64,000 nucleotides of DNA from Chryseosolibacter sp036402075 (GCA_036402075.1 DASWTP010000017.1:11308-75307), one strand, 5' to 3'; shown: positions 33,873-44,354, counted from the stretch's first letter. Notes: a model not told the origin generated them from the letters alone. Made by a program: numbers and translations.

Positions 33873-35309
33873 CTATTTGCGATTTGATAATTGATTGTTG
33901 GTGCTTACCTCGATGCCTCTCTCCTTCGCTACCCGCATCAATAGTGCCATCGCCTCTTCCCGGTCATTGCGGATCTCGCCTTCCAGTATGGCTTCTTTGA
34001 TTGTTTCTTTAAGTTCGCCAATGATTTTACTCGGTGGCAGGTTGAACATAGCGATAATCTCGTCACCGGTGATGGGCGGCTGAAAATTTCGAACGTGGTC
34101 TTTCTCCTCAACCTCCTTCATTTTCTTTTCCACCAGATCAAAATTCTTCAGGACCTTATCGACCTTAGCCAGATTCTTTGATGTAACGTCTGCCCGGCAG
34201 AGCTTCATCAAGGCCTCAACGTCATCACCGGCATCGAACAGCAATCTCCTTACCGCTGAGTCAGTCACCTCTTTAGCGAGGGGAATTGGGCGAAGGTGAA
34301 GTCGAACGAGCTTTTGCACAAATGTCATGCGCTCGTCCATTGGAAGTTTCAGCCTTCTGAAAATGCCAGGCGTCATGCGCGCACCTTTGTCCTCGTGGCC
34401 GTGAAACGTCCAGCCATGTGCTTTGTCGTAGCGTTTGGTGGCAGGCTTTGCAATGTCGTGAAGGATGGCAGCCCAGCGAAGCCAGAGATCGTCCGAGACT
34501 TTGGCAACGTTGTCCAACACCTGGAGGGTGTGAAAGAAATTGTCCTTGTGCGCATTGTTGCCGACATACTCGACCCCGTGAAGCGCAACCATTTCCGGGA
34601 AGAACTCCTTCAAGAGTCCACTGTGAAAAAGCAGCTTGAATCCATACGAAGGAACGGGACTCAGCACGATCTTGTTCAGCTCATCGATGACGCGCTCCAT
34701 CGACACAATTTTGATTCGGTCCTTCTGCCTGATCAATGAATTAAACGTATCCGCTTCAATGTCGAAATTCAGCTGGGAGGCAAACCTGATTGCGCGCATC
34801 ATGCGGAGCGGATCGTCCGAGAATGTGATATCCGGATCGAGCGGAGTTCGGATTATTTTTTTTCTGAGGTCAGCAACTCCATCGAACGGATCGATAAGTT
34901 CACCGAATGATTTTTTGTTTACAGAAATCGCCAGCGCGTTGATGGTAAAATCCCTGCGCTTCTGGTCGTCATCGAGCGTGCCGTCTTCCACGATGGGTTT
35001 TCGGGAATCGTTCCGATAGGATTCTTTTCTTGCACCAACAAATTCAAGGTCGAGGTCGTTGTACCGAATTTGTGCCGTCCCGAAGTTCTTAAAAACATTT
35101 ACCTGAACATTTTTGCCGAGGTTTTTCGCAAGCGCTTCAGCAAAGTCGGTGCCGCTGCCGACACAAACAAAGTCGATGTCTTTTGATGGCCGTTTTAAAA
35201 TAAGGTCTCGGACGTAGCCACCTACTACATAAGCGTCAACATGAAGGTCGTCTGCGGTTTTACCGGCAATAGAAAAGATCGGATCAGCAAGCGATGGCGC
35301 TAAGTTCAT
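33873..35309 (-). CDS. CCA-adding tRNA nucleotidyltransferase with HD domain
   Basis: A 478-residue class II nucleotidyltransferase. GGYVRDLILKRPSKDIDFVCVG is the G-box and acidic metal site; RRDFTINALA, DPLRMMRAIRFASQLNF and ERV follow. The HD phosphohydrolase domain has AAILHDIAKP. The protein adds or repairs the 3' CCA of tRNAs; poly(A) polymerase is the related alternative. It stands alone between spacer regions. Confidence 0.92.
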   Translation of the reverse strand: MNLAPSLADPIFSIAGKTADDLHVDAYVVGGYVRDLILKRPSKDIDFVCVGSGTDFAEALAKNLGKNVQVNVFKNFGTAQIRYNDLDLEFVGARKESYRNDSRKPIVEDGTLDDDQKRRDFTINALAISVNKKSFGELIDPFDGVADLRKKIIRTPLDPDITFSDDPLRMMRAIRFASQLNFDIEADTFNSLIRQKDRIKIVSMERVIDELNKIVLSPVPSYGFKLLFHSGLLKEFFPEMVALHGVEYVGNNAHKDNFFHTLQVLDNVAKVSDDLWLRWAAILHDIAKPATKRYDKAHGWTFHGHEDKGARMTPGIFRRLKLPMDERMTFVQKLVRLHLRPIPLAKEVTDSAVRRLLFDAGDDVEALMKLCRADVTSKNLAKVDKVLKNFDLVEKKMKEVEEKDHVRNFQPPITGDEIIAMFNLPPSKIIGELKETIKEAILEGEIRNDREEAMALLMRVAKERGIEVSTNNQLSNRK

Positions 35310-35524
35310 CGGGCAAAGATAAGATGTTCGGTGGCCCTCACAAATCCAAATTTACGGCAGAGACGCAGAATGCCACGGGGTTTCTATTTGATGATATGCA
35401 TCAAAGCGTTCTGCCAATCCATGGTGCCACCGGGAACTTATCGATTTAAACGCTTCAATAATTTTAAAAAGTCTACCACAAAGAATTTTTCAGCAGCCAT
35501 CCGCGCGTCAGCTGTAAATTGAAT

Positions 35525-36559
35525 TTAATCTTTGACAAAAGTCGGACAAGGAATGAACCTTTGTTTTTTCCGCTTGTGGCCAGAGGTGGCGAGGTCTAGC
35601 TTGAACTTGAGTGCCACTTCATGTGATCCACCTGAGATTGGCCCAAGTTCGGAAACAGTCACATCATAGCTGTACGTAACTTCAAACTGCTGCAGCTGAA
35701 AACCCAGCACAACCACAACGGCATCCTGGCTGACGTTGTCAGCAACGTTCTGCTGAATGGGTATGCCACGATACCAAAGACCGAGCACGACAGGTTCATA
35801 TAGAAAATAGGTCCCGAGATCAAGTTGATCAAAACGCCCTTGCTGCTTATAAACAAAGGAAGGCATGATTGCGGCAATACGCTCTTTTTTAAAAAGCCCA
35901 TGATACAGGGGAATACGGACACCACCATGGACAGACGTTTTTATTGGGATCTGAGCTTCCCCATCGAGCAGTGAACGATTGGGATTATTCAGGTGCATGG
36001 CGGAGAACCCGATCCAATATTTCCGGTTGTAGGCGAGTATCCCTCCGCCAAAATCAAAATACGTTGAGTTCTGGATGTTCGAAAAGGCGGGATCATCGGT
36101 GGGCGTTGTGCCATCCGAATCAAATTCCAACTGATCTCCAAACACGAGTTTGCTGAAATCAATGTTGCGGAAACCCACGCCAAAATTCAACCCGGATGAA
36201 AGCATCCAATTCTCGGCAAACTGAACCTTATAGGCGTACTGAAAATTCACCGTTGTGGATTTCAGGTTTGCAGTACCAGCTTTGTCGGTCATGATCAGCA
36301 GTCCCAATCCACTGTTCAGGTGCGACATGTTGTAGTCGTACGACAACGCAGTGGTAACAAAACCATTGGTGATGCTTGGCCATTGAATCCGGTGATTGGC
36401 GATCACGCGATGATCTGTTGCCGTGCCGGTGAATGCGGGGTTCAGCACCAAAGGCGCAGCGTAATACTGTGAGAATTCCGGATCCTGCGAACATGCGGAA
36501 ATCGAAATCAATATGCCGATAAGAACAACAACACAATTTTTCATCATCATCATCATCAT
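35525..36559 (-). CDS. PorP/SprF-family T9SS-associated outer membrane protein
   Basis: A 344-residue beta-barrel-type protein of the PorP/SprF family. It has a signal peptide (IGILISISACSQ) followed by DPEFSQYYAAPLVLNPAFTG, the family opening. SprF-type proteins are needed to export or anchor the adjacent giant adhesin at the surface of gliding bacteria. The start is ambiguous: six tandem ATG codons (36542-36559) precede AAA. The first overlaps the TGA stop of the upstream PKD gene, so translation is surely coupled. Confidence 0.88.
   Translation of the reverse strand: MMMMMMKNCVVVLIGILISISACSQDPEFSQYYAAPLVLNPAFTGTATDHRVIANHRIQWPSITNGFVTTALSYDYNMSHLNSGLGLLIMTDKAGTANLKSTTVNFQYAYKVQFAENWMLSSGLNFGVGFRNIDFSKLVFGDQLEFDSDGTTPTDDPAFSNIQNSTYFDFGGGILAYNRKYWIGFSAMHLNNPNRSLLDGEAQIPIKTSVHGGVRIPLYHGLFKKERIAAIMPSFVYKQQGRFDQLDLGTYFLYEPVVLGLWYRGIPIQQNVADNVSQDAVVVVLGFQLQQFEVTYSYDVTVSELGPISGGSHEVALKFKLDLATSGHKRKKQRFIPCPTFVKD
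36542..36559 (-). repeat. Six tandem ATG codons overlapping an upstream stop
   Basis: The minus strand reads (ATG)x6. In the frame of the upstream PKD gene the same run reads as tandem TGA stops; in the downstream frame it is a series of starts for the PorP/SprF gene. Such a triplet run is also prone to length change by slippage, which would not shift either frame. Confidence 0.8.
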
Positions 36560-39500
36560 CGTATCAGGTGTATGTCGCCAACTTTACTGATCTTTTCGCC
36601 CGTGCTGTATTTTGCAACGATCTTGTAAACGTAAACATCCTGCTGGCAAAGATGTCCTTTATAGTATCCGTCCCAGCCAACATCAGGATCCGTTGTCTCG
36701 AAAAGCAGCTGGCCCCACCGATTGAACACCATCATCTGGTACTCGGTGACTCCTCGCAGGATCGGTTTGAATGAATCATTCTTTCCGTTACTTCCACCCC
36801 CATCGCCAACGTTGGGTGAAAATGCATTGGGAATCAGCATTTGTCCCGACCGGATGGTTTTTACACCGGATGTCAGCTTCATCGTATCGCTACACCCCTC
36901 GGCATTGTATGCGACAAGTTGCACATCAAACACGCCTTCTTGTGAATACTCATGTATCGGTTCGAAGTCCGTTGATTCCGTACCATCACCAAAGTTCCAA
37001 AGGAAAGCAGTCGCTCCAAAGCTGCGGTTGTCGGTGTACAATTTTCCCCCAGGAAACTGAACCTGGTTTGGCTTTAGATTAAATTGCGCACTTGGCTTGT
37101 CGTGTACTGTGATGATCAGCTGTTTGGTAACCTGCGCGACTTCGCCTGCGCTGTTCCTGGCTGTCAACGTGACTGAATAAACGCCTGGCTCATAGTAGGT
37201 GTAACTTGGATCGATGGCCGTGGATGTCCCCTGCCCTGCCCCGAACTCCCACGCAAAGGTAGCCGGGTCTGCATACTGCGATCGGTTCTTGAAATTCACG
37301 GTAAGGGGTACACAGCCCGACTCCGGGTCATACTCAAATTCCAGCACCGGTGGACTGGGCAGAATTTGGATCGTGACCGTATGCGATTTCATGCAATCCC
37401 CGTTGGAGACCCGGAGCGTGATTGGATATGTTCCTTCGCGCATGTACTGGTGCGTAAACGAAGGCGCGCTTGTGCTGCTTGTGGTTCCATCTCCAAAATC
37501 CCATGCGTAAGTCCACGTGCCTGCCGCAGATGAATTTGCGATGGTGACGGTGCTGGCAGGAAGTTGCTGCACGATGGGCGTGGCACTGAAGTTCGCAGTA
37601 AGCACATCCGCCTTTCGAACAACCAGTGTTTGCGATGTGACCACGCTCTGACAATTGGCAAAATTTGTGGTTCGGAGCGTGACCTCAACGGTTTGATCCG
37701 TAGAAGCGGATCGACTTATCTCGTACTCGAACTGGTCTCCCTCTGTAACAGAACTAAACAGTGTCGTGCCATTGGAGCGCAACGTCCACTCATATTCCTG
37801 CAAGCCTTTGTACAATGCTTCCATGTGCAGTTCAACTTTCTCACACGTGTATTCCAACGTGTCGATGTCAAACTGCGAACGTGGAACCGGATTTATCCGG
37901 ATCGTCTTCGTTGAATCCCCAAAGCATCCCGTAGGCAGTGTTGCTCTGAGCGTGATGGAAAAGTCTTTAATTGACTGGGTGGTGTTCGAGAAACTGTGAC
38001 TGAATGCCGGGGAAGTTCCAGTGCTGGCCTGGTGTAAAATTGTAGTGCCATCCCGAATGGTCCAGTGATATTCGCTTGGGCTTTGTGATTGCGTGACAGC
38101 ATCGGCCGAGAAGGAAACATCCACAGGGCTGCAGTTTGAATTGAATGGCGAGTAGTTAAGGGAAACAAAGCCGGAGCGCGGACCTGGAAAGACTGAGACT
38201 GTCACCGGGGCGGAAATTCTTTCACAATTATTCACCGTGACAACCCGAAGCCGAACATTGTAGTCCATGTTGGTTGATCCATAGTTTGTGAAGCTCCTTG
38301 AAAACATATTGGCGAACCCAGGATCAGTCGGACGTTGAATGGAGTCGACTTCAAATCCCGAGCCATCATCAATCTCCCAAATGAATTCTTTGATAAGATC
38401 AGGTTGGCCTGCGGTCGAGTTGTTCGTAAAATTGACTTGTAAGACGCTGCACCCGGACAGTCGATCAGGAGTAAACGATGCTACTGGCAACGGGTCCACG
38501 ACTACGGTATGCTCGGTCAGCGATGAGCAGCCACCCTGGTCTGTTGTGACACGCAAGGCAACCCGGTAATTTCCGGCTGACGAAAACACGTGTGAGAAGC
38601 TAGTTTGGTTATCGAATGCAGGATCTTTTGTAAACGTAGTTCCATCATAGTCGAAATCCCATTCGTGCAAAACAATTTGTTCTGTTGAGACAGGGTTGAG
38701 TGTTGACAGGTCCGTAAACGAAGTAGCGTTGCCTGCGCATACTCGATCCGCGGCAAACTCCGCTCGCGGCTTGCGTGAGACTAGAATTTGTTTTTCGTCT
38801 TCCGTTTCGCACGTGGTGATGTTGTCCCGAATGCGTAAGCGTACCCGATAAAGTCCCGGAGTTACATAGGTCCGGTCAAAGGAAGCGAATGGTGTTGCTG
38901 AAAATCCGGAGCCCGAGGGCGCTGAAAAAATGAGAACGTTGTTCTGATCATAAAACTCCCATCGCCATTGGGTGCTCGGTGAAGCAGTTCCTATGGAGGT
39001 GTCGGTAAACCGAACCTGAAAGTTGGAAAAGGGTGATGCATTCTCCTGGCAAAAAGTCGAAGCGATGGCATTCCCTGAAAAATCGGAAACGCCAATTTGT
39101 GCAATCAGCGAAGGGGATATTGTTATGATCCGTTCGAAGAACTGCTCGCATCCTCCGGCAGCGTTGTTGTCGCGGACGGTCAGTCGCACAAGCTTCTGAC
39201 CCGTTGTAGAAAACGAAAGTGTGGGCTGCGCGCTGGTTCGAACCGTTGGCGAGCCAGTGCCCCCTGCATTATCATAAAACTCCCATCGATATCCGAAAGC
39301 CGCACCCGCAATCGGAGGCGTGAGGTTGTCAAAGAAAATATTTTCACCTAAACAAAAGACCGATTGGACCGGGCCCGAGGAATTTCCGAGCCTCGTAATA
39401 AAGTCTGGTTGTGGCGACTCAACAATCACGATTCGCGCAGTTGTTATTTGCGGTGGGTTGTCGCCATTGACCATGTCTGCAGGATTCTGCGGGCCGTTTA

Positions 39501-40260
39501 CGAGATTTTCATCATAGGCATTGCATTGATTCCAGTTCTTCATCGTAACCTGCCAGAACTTTCCGATGTCAGCGGGAGTAGTTGCTGGAACGGAGATCGG
39601 CAGGCTTGTCAGTCCAGGGGAAAGAACGGGATATCGTGGATTCCGATTAGCAGCCGGGTCAAGATAGTTGGCAGGCGCATTCACCCCATTGACCTGCACA
39701 CCCGGAATTACACTTACCATGGAACCGGTGTTATAGATCCATTGCAGCCACCGTCCAGCGTTGTTCTCCCGTGTAGCCCTGGGGTGACAATTCCAGTCGC
39801 TGTCATCCGTAAATGTAAGGTTCGCAGCGAATCCCTGGCACACGCGGAATTCCAGGGGATCGATGGCCACGACATCGTTCGTCCAGACAACGACCTGGGT
39901 GCCTACCTGGACAACACTTCCCCTGGGGTTACAGGCATTCTCGGCATCGATTGTCACATCATAGCCACAGTCTACCGGTGAGTTTGGATACGTGTGTACA
40001 AGTTCCACTCCGGTCGCTGGCGATGGCCCTTGCACATAAACCTCTTCTGGCGATCCATCGCCCCAATTCACATAGTAGATTGTACCTGGCGTTGATGCCA
40101 GGTAGAGTGTTTCGATGTGGACTTCAAATGGCGCACATCCACGGCTACTCGTTAAGAATTGGAAGCCTGGCTCCATGATATCGGAGCTTGTGCATTGCGC
40201 CCATGAATACTCGGTTAGAAACAGCGAAAAAAATAATATAACGTATGTTCTCAACCCCAT
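36556..40260 (-). CDS. Giant multi-PKD surface protein with type B T9SS C-terminal domain
   Basis: A 1234-residue secreted protein. Signal peptide about 1-22 (SWAQ). Most of the chain is a string of PKD-like domains marked by FGDGT/WDFGDG and HVF/HEY turns (for example AWDFGDGTTSSTSAPSFTHQY, LWNFGDGTESTDFEPIHEY). The last about 95 residues (IPNAFSPNVGDG, FKPILRG, MMVFNRWGQLLFE, GWDGYYKG, VYVYKI) are the gliding-motility-associated type B sorting domain read by the type IX secretion system. Likely an adhesin or matrix-binding protein. Paired with the PorP/SprF gene downstream. Confidence 0.93.
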   Translation of the reverse strand: MGLRTYVILFFSLFLTEYSWAQCTSSDIMEPGFQFLTSSRGCAPFEVHIETLYLASTPGTIYYVNWGDGSPEEVYVQGPSPATGVELVHTYPNSPVDCGYDVTIDAENACNPRGSVVQVGTQVVVWTNDVVAIDPLEFRVCQGFAANLTFTDDSDWNCHPRATRENNAGRWLQWIYNTGSMVSVIPGVQVNGVNAPANYLDPAANRNPRYPVLSPGLTSLPISVPATTPADIGKFWQVTMKNWNQCNAYDENLVNGPQNPADMVNGDNPPQITTARIVIVESPQPDFITRLGNSSGPVQSVFCLGENIFFDNLTPPIAGAAFGYRWEFYDNAGGTGSPTVRTSAQPTLSFSTTGQKLVRLTVRDNNAAGGCEQFFERIITISPSLIAQIGVSDFSGNAIASTFCQENASPFSNFQVRFTDTSIGTASPSTQWRWEFYDQNNVLIFSAPSGSGFSATPFASFDRTYVTPGLYRVRLRIRDNITTCETEDEKQILVSRKPRAEFAADRVCAGNATSFTDLSTLNPVSTEQIVLHEWDFDYDGTTFTKDPAFDNQTSFSHVFSSAGNYRVALRVTTDQGGCSSLTEHTVVVDPLPVASFTPDRLSGCSVLQVNFTNNSTAGQPDLIKEFIWEIDDGSGFEVDSIQRPTDPGFANMFSRSFTNYGSTNMDYNVRLRVVTVNNCERISAPVTVSVFPGPRSGFVSLNYSPFNSNCSPVDVSFSADAVTQSQSPSEYHWTIRDGTTILHQASTGTSPAFSHSFSNTTQSIKDFSITLRATLPTGCFGDSTKTIRINPVPRSQFDIDTLEYTCEKVELHMEALYKGLQEYEWTLRSNGTTLFSSVTEGDQFEYEISRSASTDQTVEVTLRTTNFANCQSVVTSQTLVVRKADVLTANFSATPIVQQLPASTVTIANSSAAGTWTYAWDFGDGTTSSTSAPSFTHQYMREGTYPITLRVSNGDCMKSHTVTIQILPSPPVLEFEYDPESGCVPLTVNFKNRSQYADPATFAWEFGAGQGTSTAIDPSYTYYEPGVYSVTLTARNSAGEVAQVTKQLIITVHDKPSAQFNLKPNQVQFPGGKLYTDNRSFGATAFLWNFGDGTESTDFEPIHEYSQEGVFDVQLVAYNAEGCSDTMKLTSGVKTIRSGQMLIPNAFSPNVGDGGGSNGKNDSFKPILRGVTEYQMMVFNRWGQLLFETTDPDVGWDGYYKGHLCQQDVYVYKIVAKYSTGEKISKVGDIHLIR

Positions 40261-40662
40261 GCAGCATCCTCAGTTTCGTGACAATGGTTACGTAAACCAT
40301 GCTTATATCATACGAAGCTACAGTATGAAACCGGGCGCACGAACATATGAACCGTGAATGCTCGGTGAACTGCTGCTGCGGGGAATGAAAGGTTGTTTGA
40401 TCTGGCCGGGGTTTCCAATTCGTGCCGATTACAACCGTTTCCGATAATATCAGCGGGTCTATTCTTATGCATTTCCGTGAGCCGATCCAATACAGGGAAG
40501 TCGCCAATAAAGGTTTGAAACAGCGCTTGCAAGCAAAAAAACATTTGCGTATCTGCCTGCTGCCGCGTGGAAATTTCTGCCCGATCTTTCCGGGAACTCC
40601 GAGGTTTTACCCTGAAAAAATTTACCTTTGTGCCCGGTTAATCGAAAGGGTCAATCTAACAA
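40261..40662. other. Divergent spacer upstream of pyrG
   Basis: 402 bp between the starts of the PKD gene (-) and pyrG (+). Contains a short inverted repeat ATGGTT-acgta-AACCAT near 40283-40299 and the pyrG -7 box at 40623. I see no gene or RNA in the rest. Confidence 0.35.
40623..40630 (+). promoter_or_regulatory. -7 promoter box of pyrG
   Basis: TACCTTTG matches TAnnTTTG and is identical to the boxes before the SRP RNA and rpsF. It lies 32 bp before the pyrG ATG. Confidence 0.5.
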
Positions 40663-42279
40663 ATGTCTGCCGCCAAGTATATTTTCGTAACCGGGGGTGT
40701 AACATCATCGCTGGGCAAAGGAATCATTGCTGCTTCTCTAGGTAAGTTGCTGCAAGCCAGAGGGTTCAAGGTCACCATTCAAAAATTCGATCCGTATATC
40801 AACATTGATCCGGGAACGCTGAACCCCTACGAGCATGGCGAATGCTATGTTACCGATGATGGCGCGGAAACCGATCTGGACCTCGGGCACTACGAACGTT
40901 TCCTCAACGTCCCGACATCGAGGGCAAATAACATTACAACAGGCCGAATCTATAATAACGTAATTACCAAAGAACGCCAGGGCGAATACCTGGGTAAGAC
41001 CGTCCAGGTGGTTCCTCATATCACAGACGAAATCAAACGCAACATTTTCCTGCTGGGAGAAAGCGGTGAATACGATGTTGTCATCACTGAGATCGGTGGT
41101 TCCGTGGGCGATATCGAGTCGCTTCCCTTCATTGAAGCGGTTCGCCAGGTTCGTTGGGACCTGGGGCCGAACAACGCCCTGGTCATCCATCTTACACTCA
41201 TCCCGTATCTTAAGGCAGCGAAAGAACTGAAAACAAAGCCCACGCAGCACTCCGTGAAGGAACTTCTCGCTGAGGGCGTTCAGGCTGATATCCTCGTTTG
41301 CCGTACAGAAATGCCCCTTCCGATCGAATTGAGAAAAAAACTTGCACTTTTTTGCAATGTTCACCTCAACTCTGTAATCGAAGCCATGGATGCTGATACT
41401 ATTTATGACGTGCCACTGCTGATGAAAAAAGAAAAGCTGGATGAACGCGTCATCGCCAAACTGAAGCTTCATGCGAAGGGCGAACCTGACCTGGATCAGT
41501 GGAAGACGTTTCTTGGCAAGTTGAAGAACCCGGTAGATGAGGTTAACATCGGCCTGGTTGGAAAGTATGTTTCACTTCCGGATGCTTATAAGTCAATCGC
41601 GGAGGCGTTTGTTCATGCAGGCGCTGAAAATGATTGTAAAATAAACCTAAAGTGGATCTCGTCTGAAGAAATAGCGAAAGATTCGGTAGCGTCAGTGCTA
41701 AGCGGCTTACATGGCGTGCTGGTGGCGCCTGGGTTTGGCGAACGCGGCATGGAAGGAAAAATCGAAGCGATCCGCCATGTCCGCGAGAGTAAGATTCCTT
41801 TTTTCGGAATTTGCCTGGGTATGCAGTGCGCGGTAGTTGAGTTTGCACGCAATGTGCTTGGTCTCGAAGCGAGCTCAACTGAACTCAACCCAAAAACGAA
41901 AAATCCGGTGATCGACATGATGGAGGAGCAGAAGAAGATCACCATGAAAGGCGGAACCATGCGCCTCGGAGCATACGACTGCAAATTGAAAAAGGGTAGC
42001 AAAGTGCATATCGCATACGGTGAGTCAATGATCAAAGAACGCCACCGTCATCGCTATGAATTCAATAACAAATACCTGGAGCAGGCAGAAGCAGCAGGCT
42101 TGAAGGCTACCGGAGTAAATCCGGATTCAAACCTGGTCGAGATTGTGGAATTGAAAGATCATCCGTGGTTTGTAGGTGTGCAATATCACCCGGAATTAAA
42201 GAGCACTGTGCTAAATCCGCATCCGCTATTCGTGAAATTTGTAGAAGCAGCACTTAATCACAAGAAATCAATTTCTTAG
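40663..42279 (+). CDS. pyrG: CTP synthase
   Basis: A 538-residue two-domain enzyme making CTP from UTP, ATP and glutamine. The synthase domain begins KYIFVTGGVTSSLGKGI with the ATP loop. The glutaminase domain has the nucleophile Cys in FGICLGMQCAVVEFARN and the His/Glu pair in VQYHPELKS. Full length for the family. It is the final step of pyrimidine nucleotide synthesis. Not in an obvious operon; yidC follows after 151 bp. Confidence 0.98.
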   Translation: MSAAKYIFVTGGVTSSLGKGIIAASLGKLLQARGFKVTIQKFDPYINIDPGTLNPYEHGECYVTDDGAETDLDLGHYERFLNVPTSRANNITTGRIYNNVITKERQGEYLGKTVQVVPHITDEIKRNIFLLGESGEYDVVITEIGGSVGDIESLPFIEAVRQVRWDLGPNNALVIHLTLIPYLKAAKELKTKPTQHSVKELLAEGVQADILVCRTEMPLPIELRKKLALFCNVHLNSVIEAMDADTIYDVPLLMKKEKLDERVIAKLKLHAKGEPDLDQWKTFLGKLKNPVDEVNIGLVGKYVSLPDAYKSIAEAFVHAGAENDCKINLKWISSEEIAKDSVASVLSGLHGVLVAPGFGERGMEGKIEAIRHVRESKIPFFGICLGMQCAVVEFARNVLGLEASSTELNPKTKNPVIDMMEEQKKITMKGGTMRLGAYDCKLKKGSKVHIAYGESMIKERHRHRYEFNNKYLEQAEAAGLKATGVNPDSNLVEIVELKDHPWFVGVQYHPELKSTVLNPHPLFVKFVEAALNHKKSIS

Positions 42280-42430
42280 AGCAATCGGGGTGGAAATTGC
42301 AGCGCTTGGGATTTCGCGATTCATCATTGGAATTTTTGTTTTTGGGATTTGGACTTTTACACCCCATATTGCGCAGTTTTTTGAAACACGTTAGCGGTGC
42401 CTCGTGTATCGCATTTTAATTGAGTAAATA
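42280..42430. other. pyrG-yidC spacer with repeat words
   Basis: Contains GGAATTTTTGTTTTTGGGAT and related words near 42325-42360, the inverse of the TCCAAAATCC words at 26436-26475. No clear hairpin terminator. Confidence 0.35.
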
Positions 42431-44245
42431 ATGGATAGAAATTCGGCAATCGGCCTTACATTGATCGCAGCGCTGCTGATGGTTTACTTTTACTGGTTCG
42501 CACCAGAGCCTGCACCGGCTACGAAACCAGTTGCGGCTCAATCAACAAAGCCACAGCAAAGCGAGTCAGGCCGTCAAGTAGAAACCCCGACTGACAGCGT
42601 TCTTGCTCAGACGTATGGTGACCTTTCTGCATTCGCGCAAGGCACCGCGGAAGACAAAGTGATTGAGAACGAAGACGTGCGCGTCATCTTCTCTAACAAG
42701 GGCGGCATGATCAAATCGCTTGAGTTAAAGAAATACAAAACGTATTCTCAGAAGCCGTTATTCCTCATTACCCCCGAACGTTCAACCTTCGACCTTCTGA
42801 CTAAGTACCAGGGGAAAGAAATTGACTTGTATGACCTCTATTACCAGGTAAGTGAAAGTAAAAGTGGCGACTCAACGGTCCTTGATTACACGGTAAGACT
42901 TGCCAATGGCGCATTTCTGACACAGTCATATTCCATCCCTGCCAAAGGTTATGAAATTGGCTACAGCATCAAGCAGAAAGGTCTGGCAGAAGAATTAGGA
43001 GGCGAAACGCTCACCCTCCGCTGGAACGATCTTGTGCAGCCACTTGAAAAAGACCTTCAGGACACACGGAACAATACAACGGTTAATTACTTTACTGTCA
43101 ATGAAGGATTCGAAGATCTGGATGAACGCTCAACTTCTGATAGCGAAATCATTCAGCAACCATTGAAATGGGTTTCGATCAAGCAAAAGTTCTTCCTGGC
43201 CGCAATCATTGCAAAGAATAATTTCTCGGGCGCAGAACTCGCTACCGCCACACCCGAGGGTGATACCTCCATCGTAGAACAACAAAGCTTAAAATTGTTT
43301 ATCCCAAAATCACAATTGATCGAAGGGAAAACAAACTTTAAGTTCTACACTGGTCCGAATGATTACCAGGAGATTGACGTTGTAGCTGACAAGTTCGAGA
43401 AGAACGTTTACCTCGGCTGGCCTCCGGTATTCTGGATCAACAAATTTGTCATCTTCCCTGTATTCCACTTCCTCACCAAGTTTATCGGAAACTACGGGCT
43501 AATTATTATTATCCTGGTGATCCTGCTCAAGCTGGTGCTCGCCCCTCTTTCTTACAAGTCATACCTGAGTATGGCCAAAATGAAAGTGCTGAAGCCTGAC
43601 CTCGATGTGATCAAGGAAAAGCATGGCGATGACATGGCGAAAGTTCAGCAGGAGCAGCTCAAGCTCTACCAGCAGGTGGGCGTGAACCCAATCAGCGGAT
43701 GTATTCCGGTTCTGCTCCAGATGCCGATCCTGTTTGCCATGTTCTACCTCTTTCCCGCCAGCATTGAACTTCGCCAGCAACCGTTTCTGTGGGCGGAAGA
43801 TCTTTCCACCTACGATTCACTCATCACACTGCCGTTCACTATTCCTTTTGGCGTAGGAAATCACCTGAGCTTGTTCACCTTGCTTATGACGGTCTCAACC
43901 CTGATCTATACATGGCAGAACAATCAGCTTTCGTCTGTGCAGGGTCCGATGAAGTCCATGTCATACATTATGCCGGTGATCTTCTTCTTCGTGCTGAACT
44001 CATTCTCGGCAGGTCTTACGTTCTATTACTTTGTTTCCAACCTTGTCACATTTGCGCAACAAGCAATCATTCGCAGGTTTGTTGACGACAACAAGATCAA
44101 AGTTTTGTTAGAGGAAAACCGCAAGAAGAACCTGGCCGGTGGCGGTGGCAAGAAATCGAAATTTATGGCGCGGCTCGAAGACGCGATGAAAGCAAGCGAA
44201 GAAGCGCGCAAGAAAGCAGAGGAAGAACGGAAAAAGAAGAAATAG
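42431..44245 (+). CDS. yidC: Membrane protein insertase YidC
   Basis: A 604-residue long-form (Gram-negative) YidC. First membrane segment at about 5-25, then a large periplasmic beta domain (about 60-340), and the conserved insertase core with membrane segments at about 350-545 (FHFLTKFIGNYGLIIIILVILLKLVLAPLSYKS; YQQVGVNPISGCIPVLLQMPI). The C-terminal tail is Lys/Glu rich and may touch the ribosome. It inserts and folds inner-membrane proteins with or without SecYEG. Confidence 0.97.
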   Translation: MDRNSAIGLTLIAALLMVYFYWFAPEPAPATKPVAAQSTKPQQSESGRQVETPTDSVLAQTYGDLSAFAQGTAEDKVIENEDVRVIFSNKGGMIKSLELKKYKTYSQKPLFLITPERSTFDLLTKYQGKEIDLYDLYYQVSESKSGDSTVLDYTVRLANGAFLTQSYSIPAKGYEIGYSIKQKGLAEELGGETLTLRWNDLVQPLEKDLQDTRNNTTVNYFTVNEGFEDLDERSTSDSEIIQQPLKWVSIKQKFFLAAIIAKNNFSGAELATATPEGDTSIVEQQSLKLFIPKSQLIEGKTNFKFYTGPNDYQEIDVVADKFEKNVYLGWPPVFWINKFVIFPVFHFLTKFIGNYGLIIIILVILLKLVLAPLSYKSYLSMAKMKVLKPDLDVIKEKHGDDMAKVQQEQLKLYQQVGVNPISGCIPVLLQMPILFAMFYLFPASIELRQQPFLWAEDLSTYDSLITLPFTIPFGVGNHLSLFTLLMTVSTLIYTWQNNQLSSVQGPMKSMSYIMPVIFFFVLNSFSAGLTFYYFVSNLVTFAQQAIIRRFVDDNKIKVLLEENRKKNLAGGGGKKSKFMARLEDAMKASEEARKKAEEERKKKK

Positions 44246-44354
44246 CCAGGCTGCATACGTGCATAACTTGCGAACGATTTCCATAGCCGCTTGTTCTGGC
44301 CTGTTTTTCAATAGGTTGCATCCTGAGAAATTGTGCAGCGATTGTGGATAATAC

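Noticed and set aside
39364..39981. 205-codon open frame on the plus strand
   Set aside because: Antisense to the PKD protein gene; a shadow frame.
40422..40745. 107-codon frame before and into pyrG
   Set aside because: Overlaps pyrG out of frame, has no signature, and covers the pyrG promoter.
40738..41472. 244-codon open frame on the minus strand
   Set aside because: Antisense to pyrG, whose protein is complete and well conserved.
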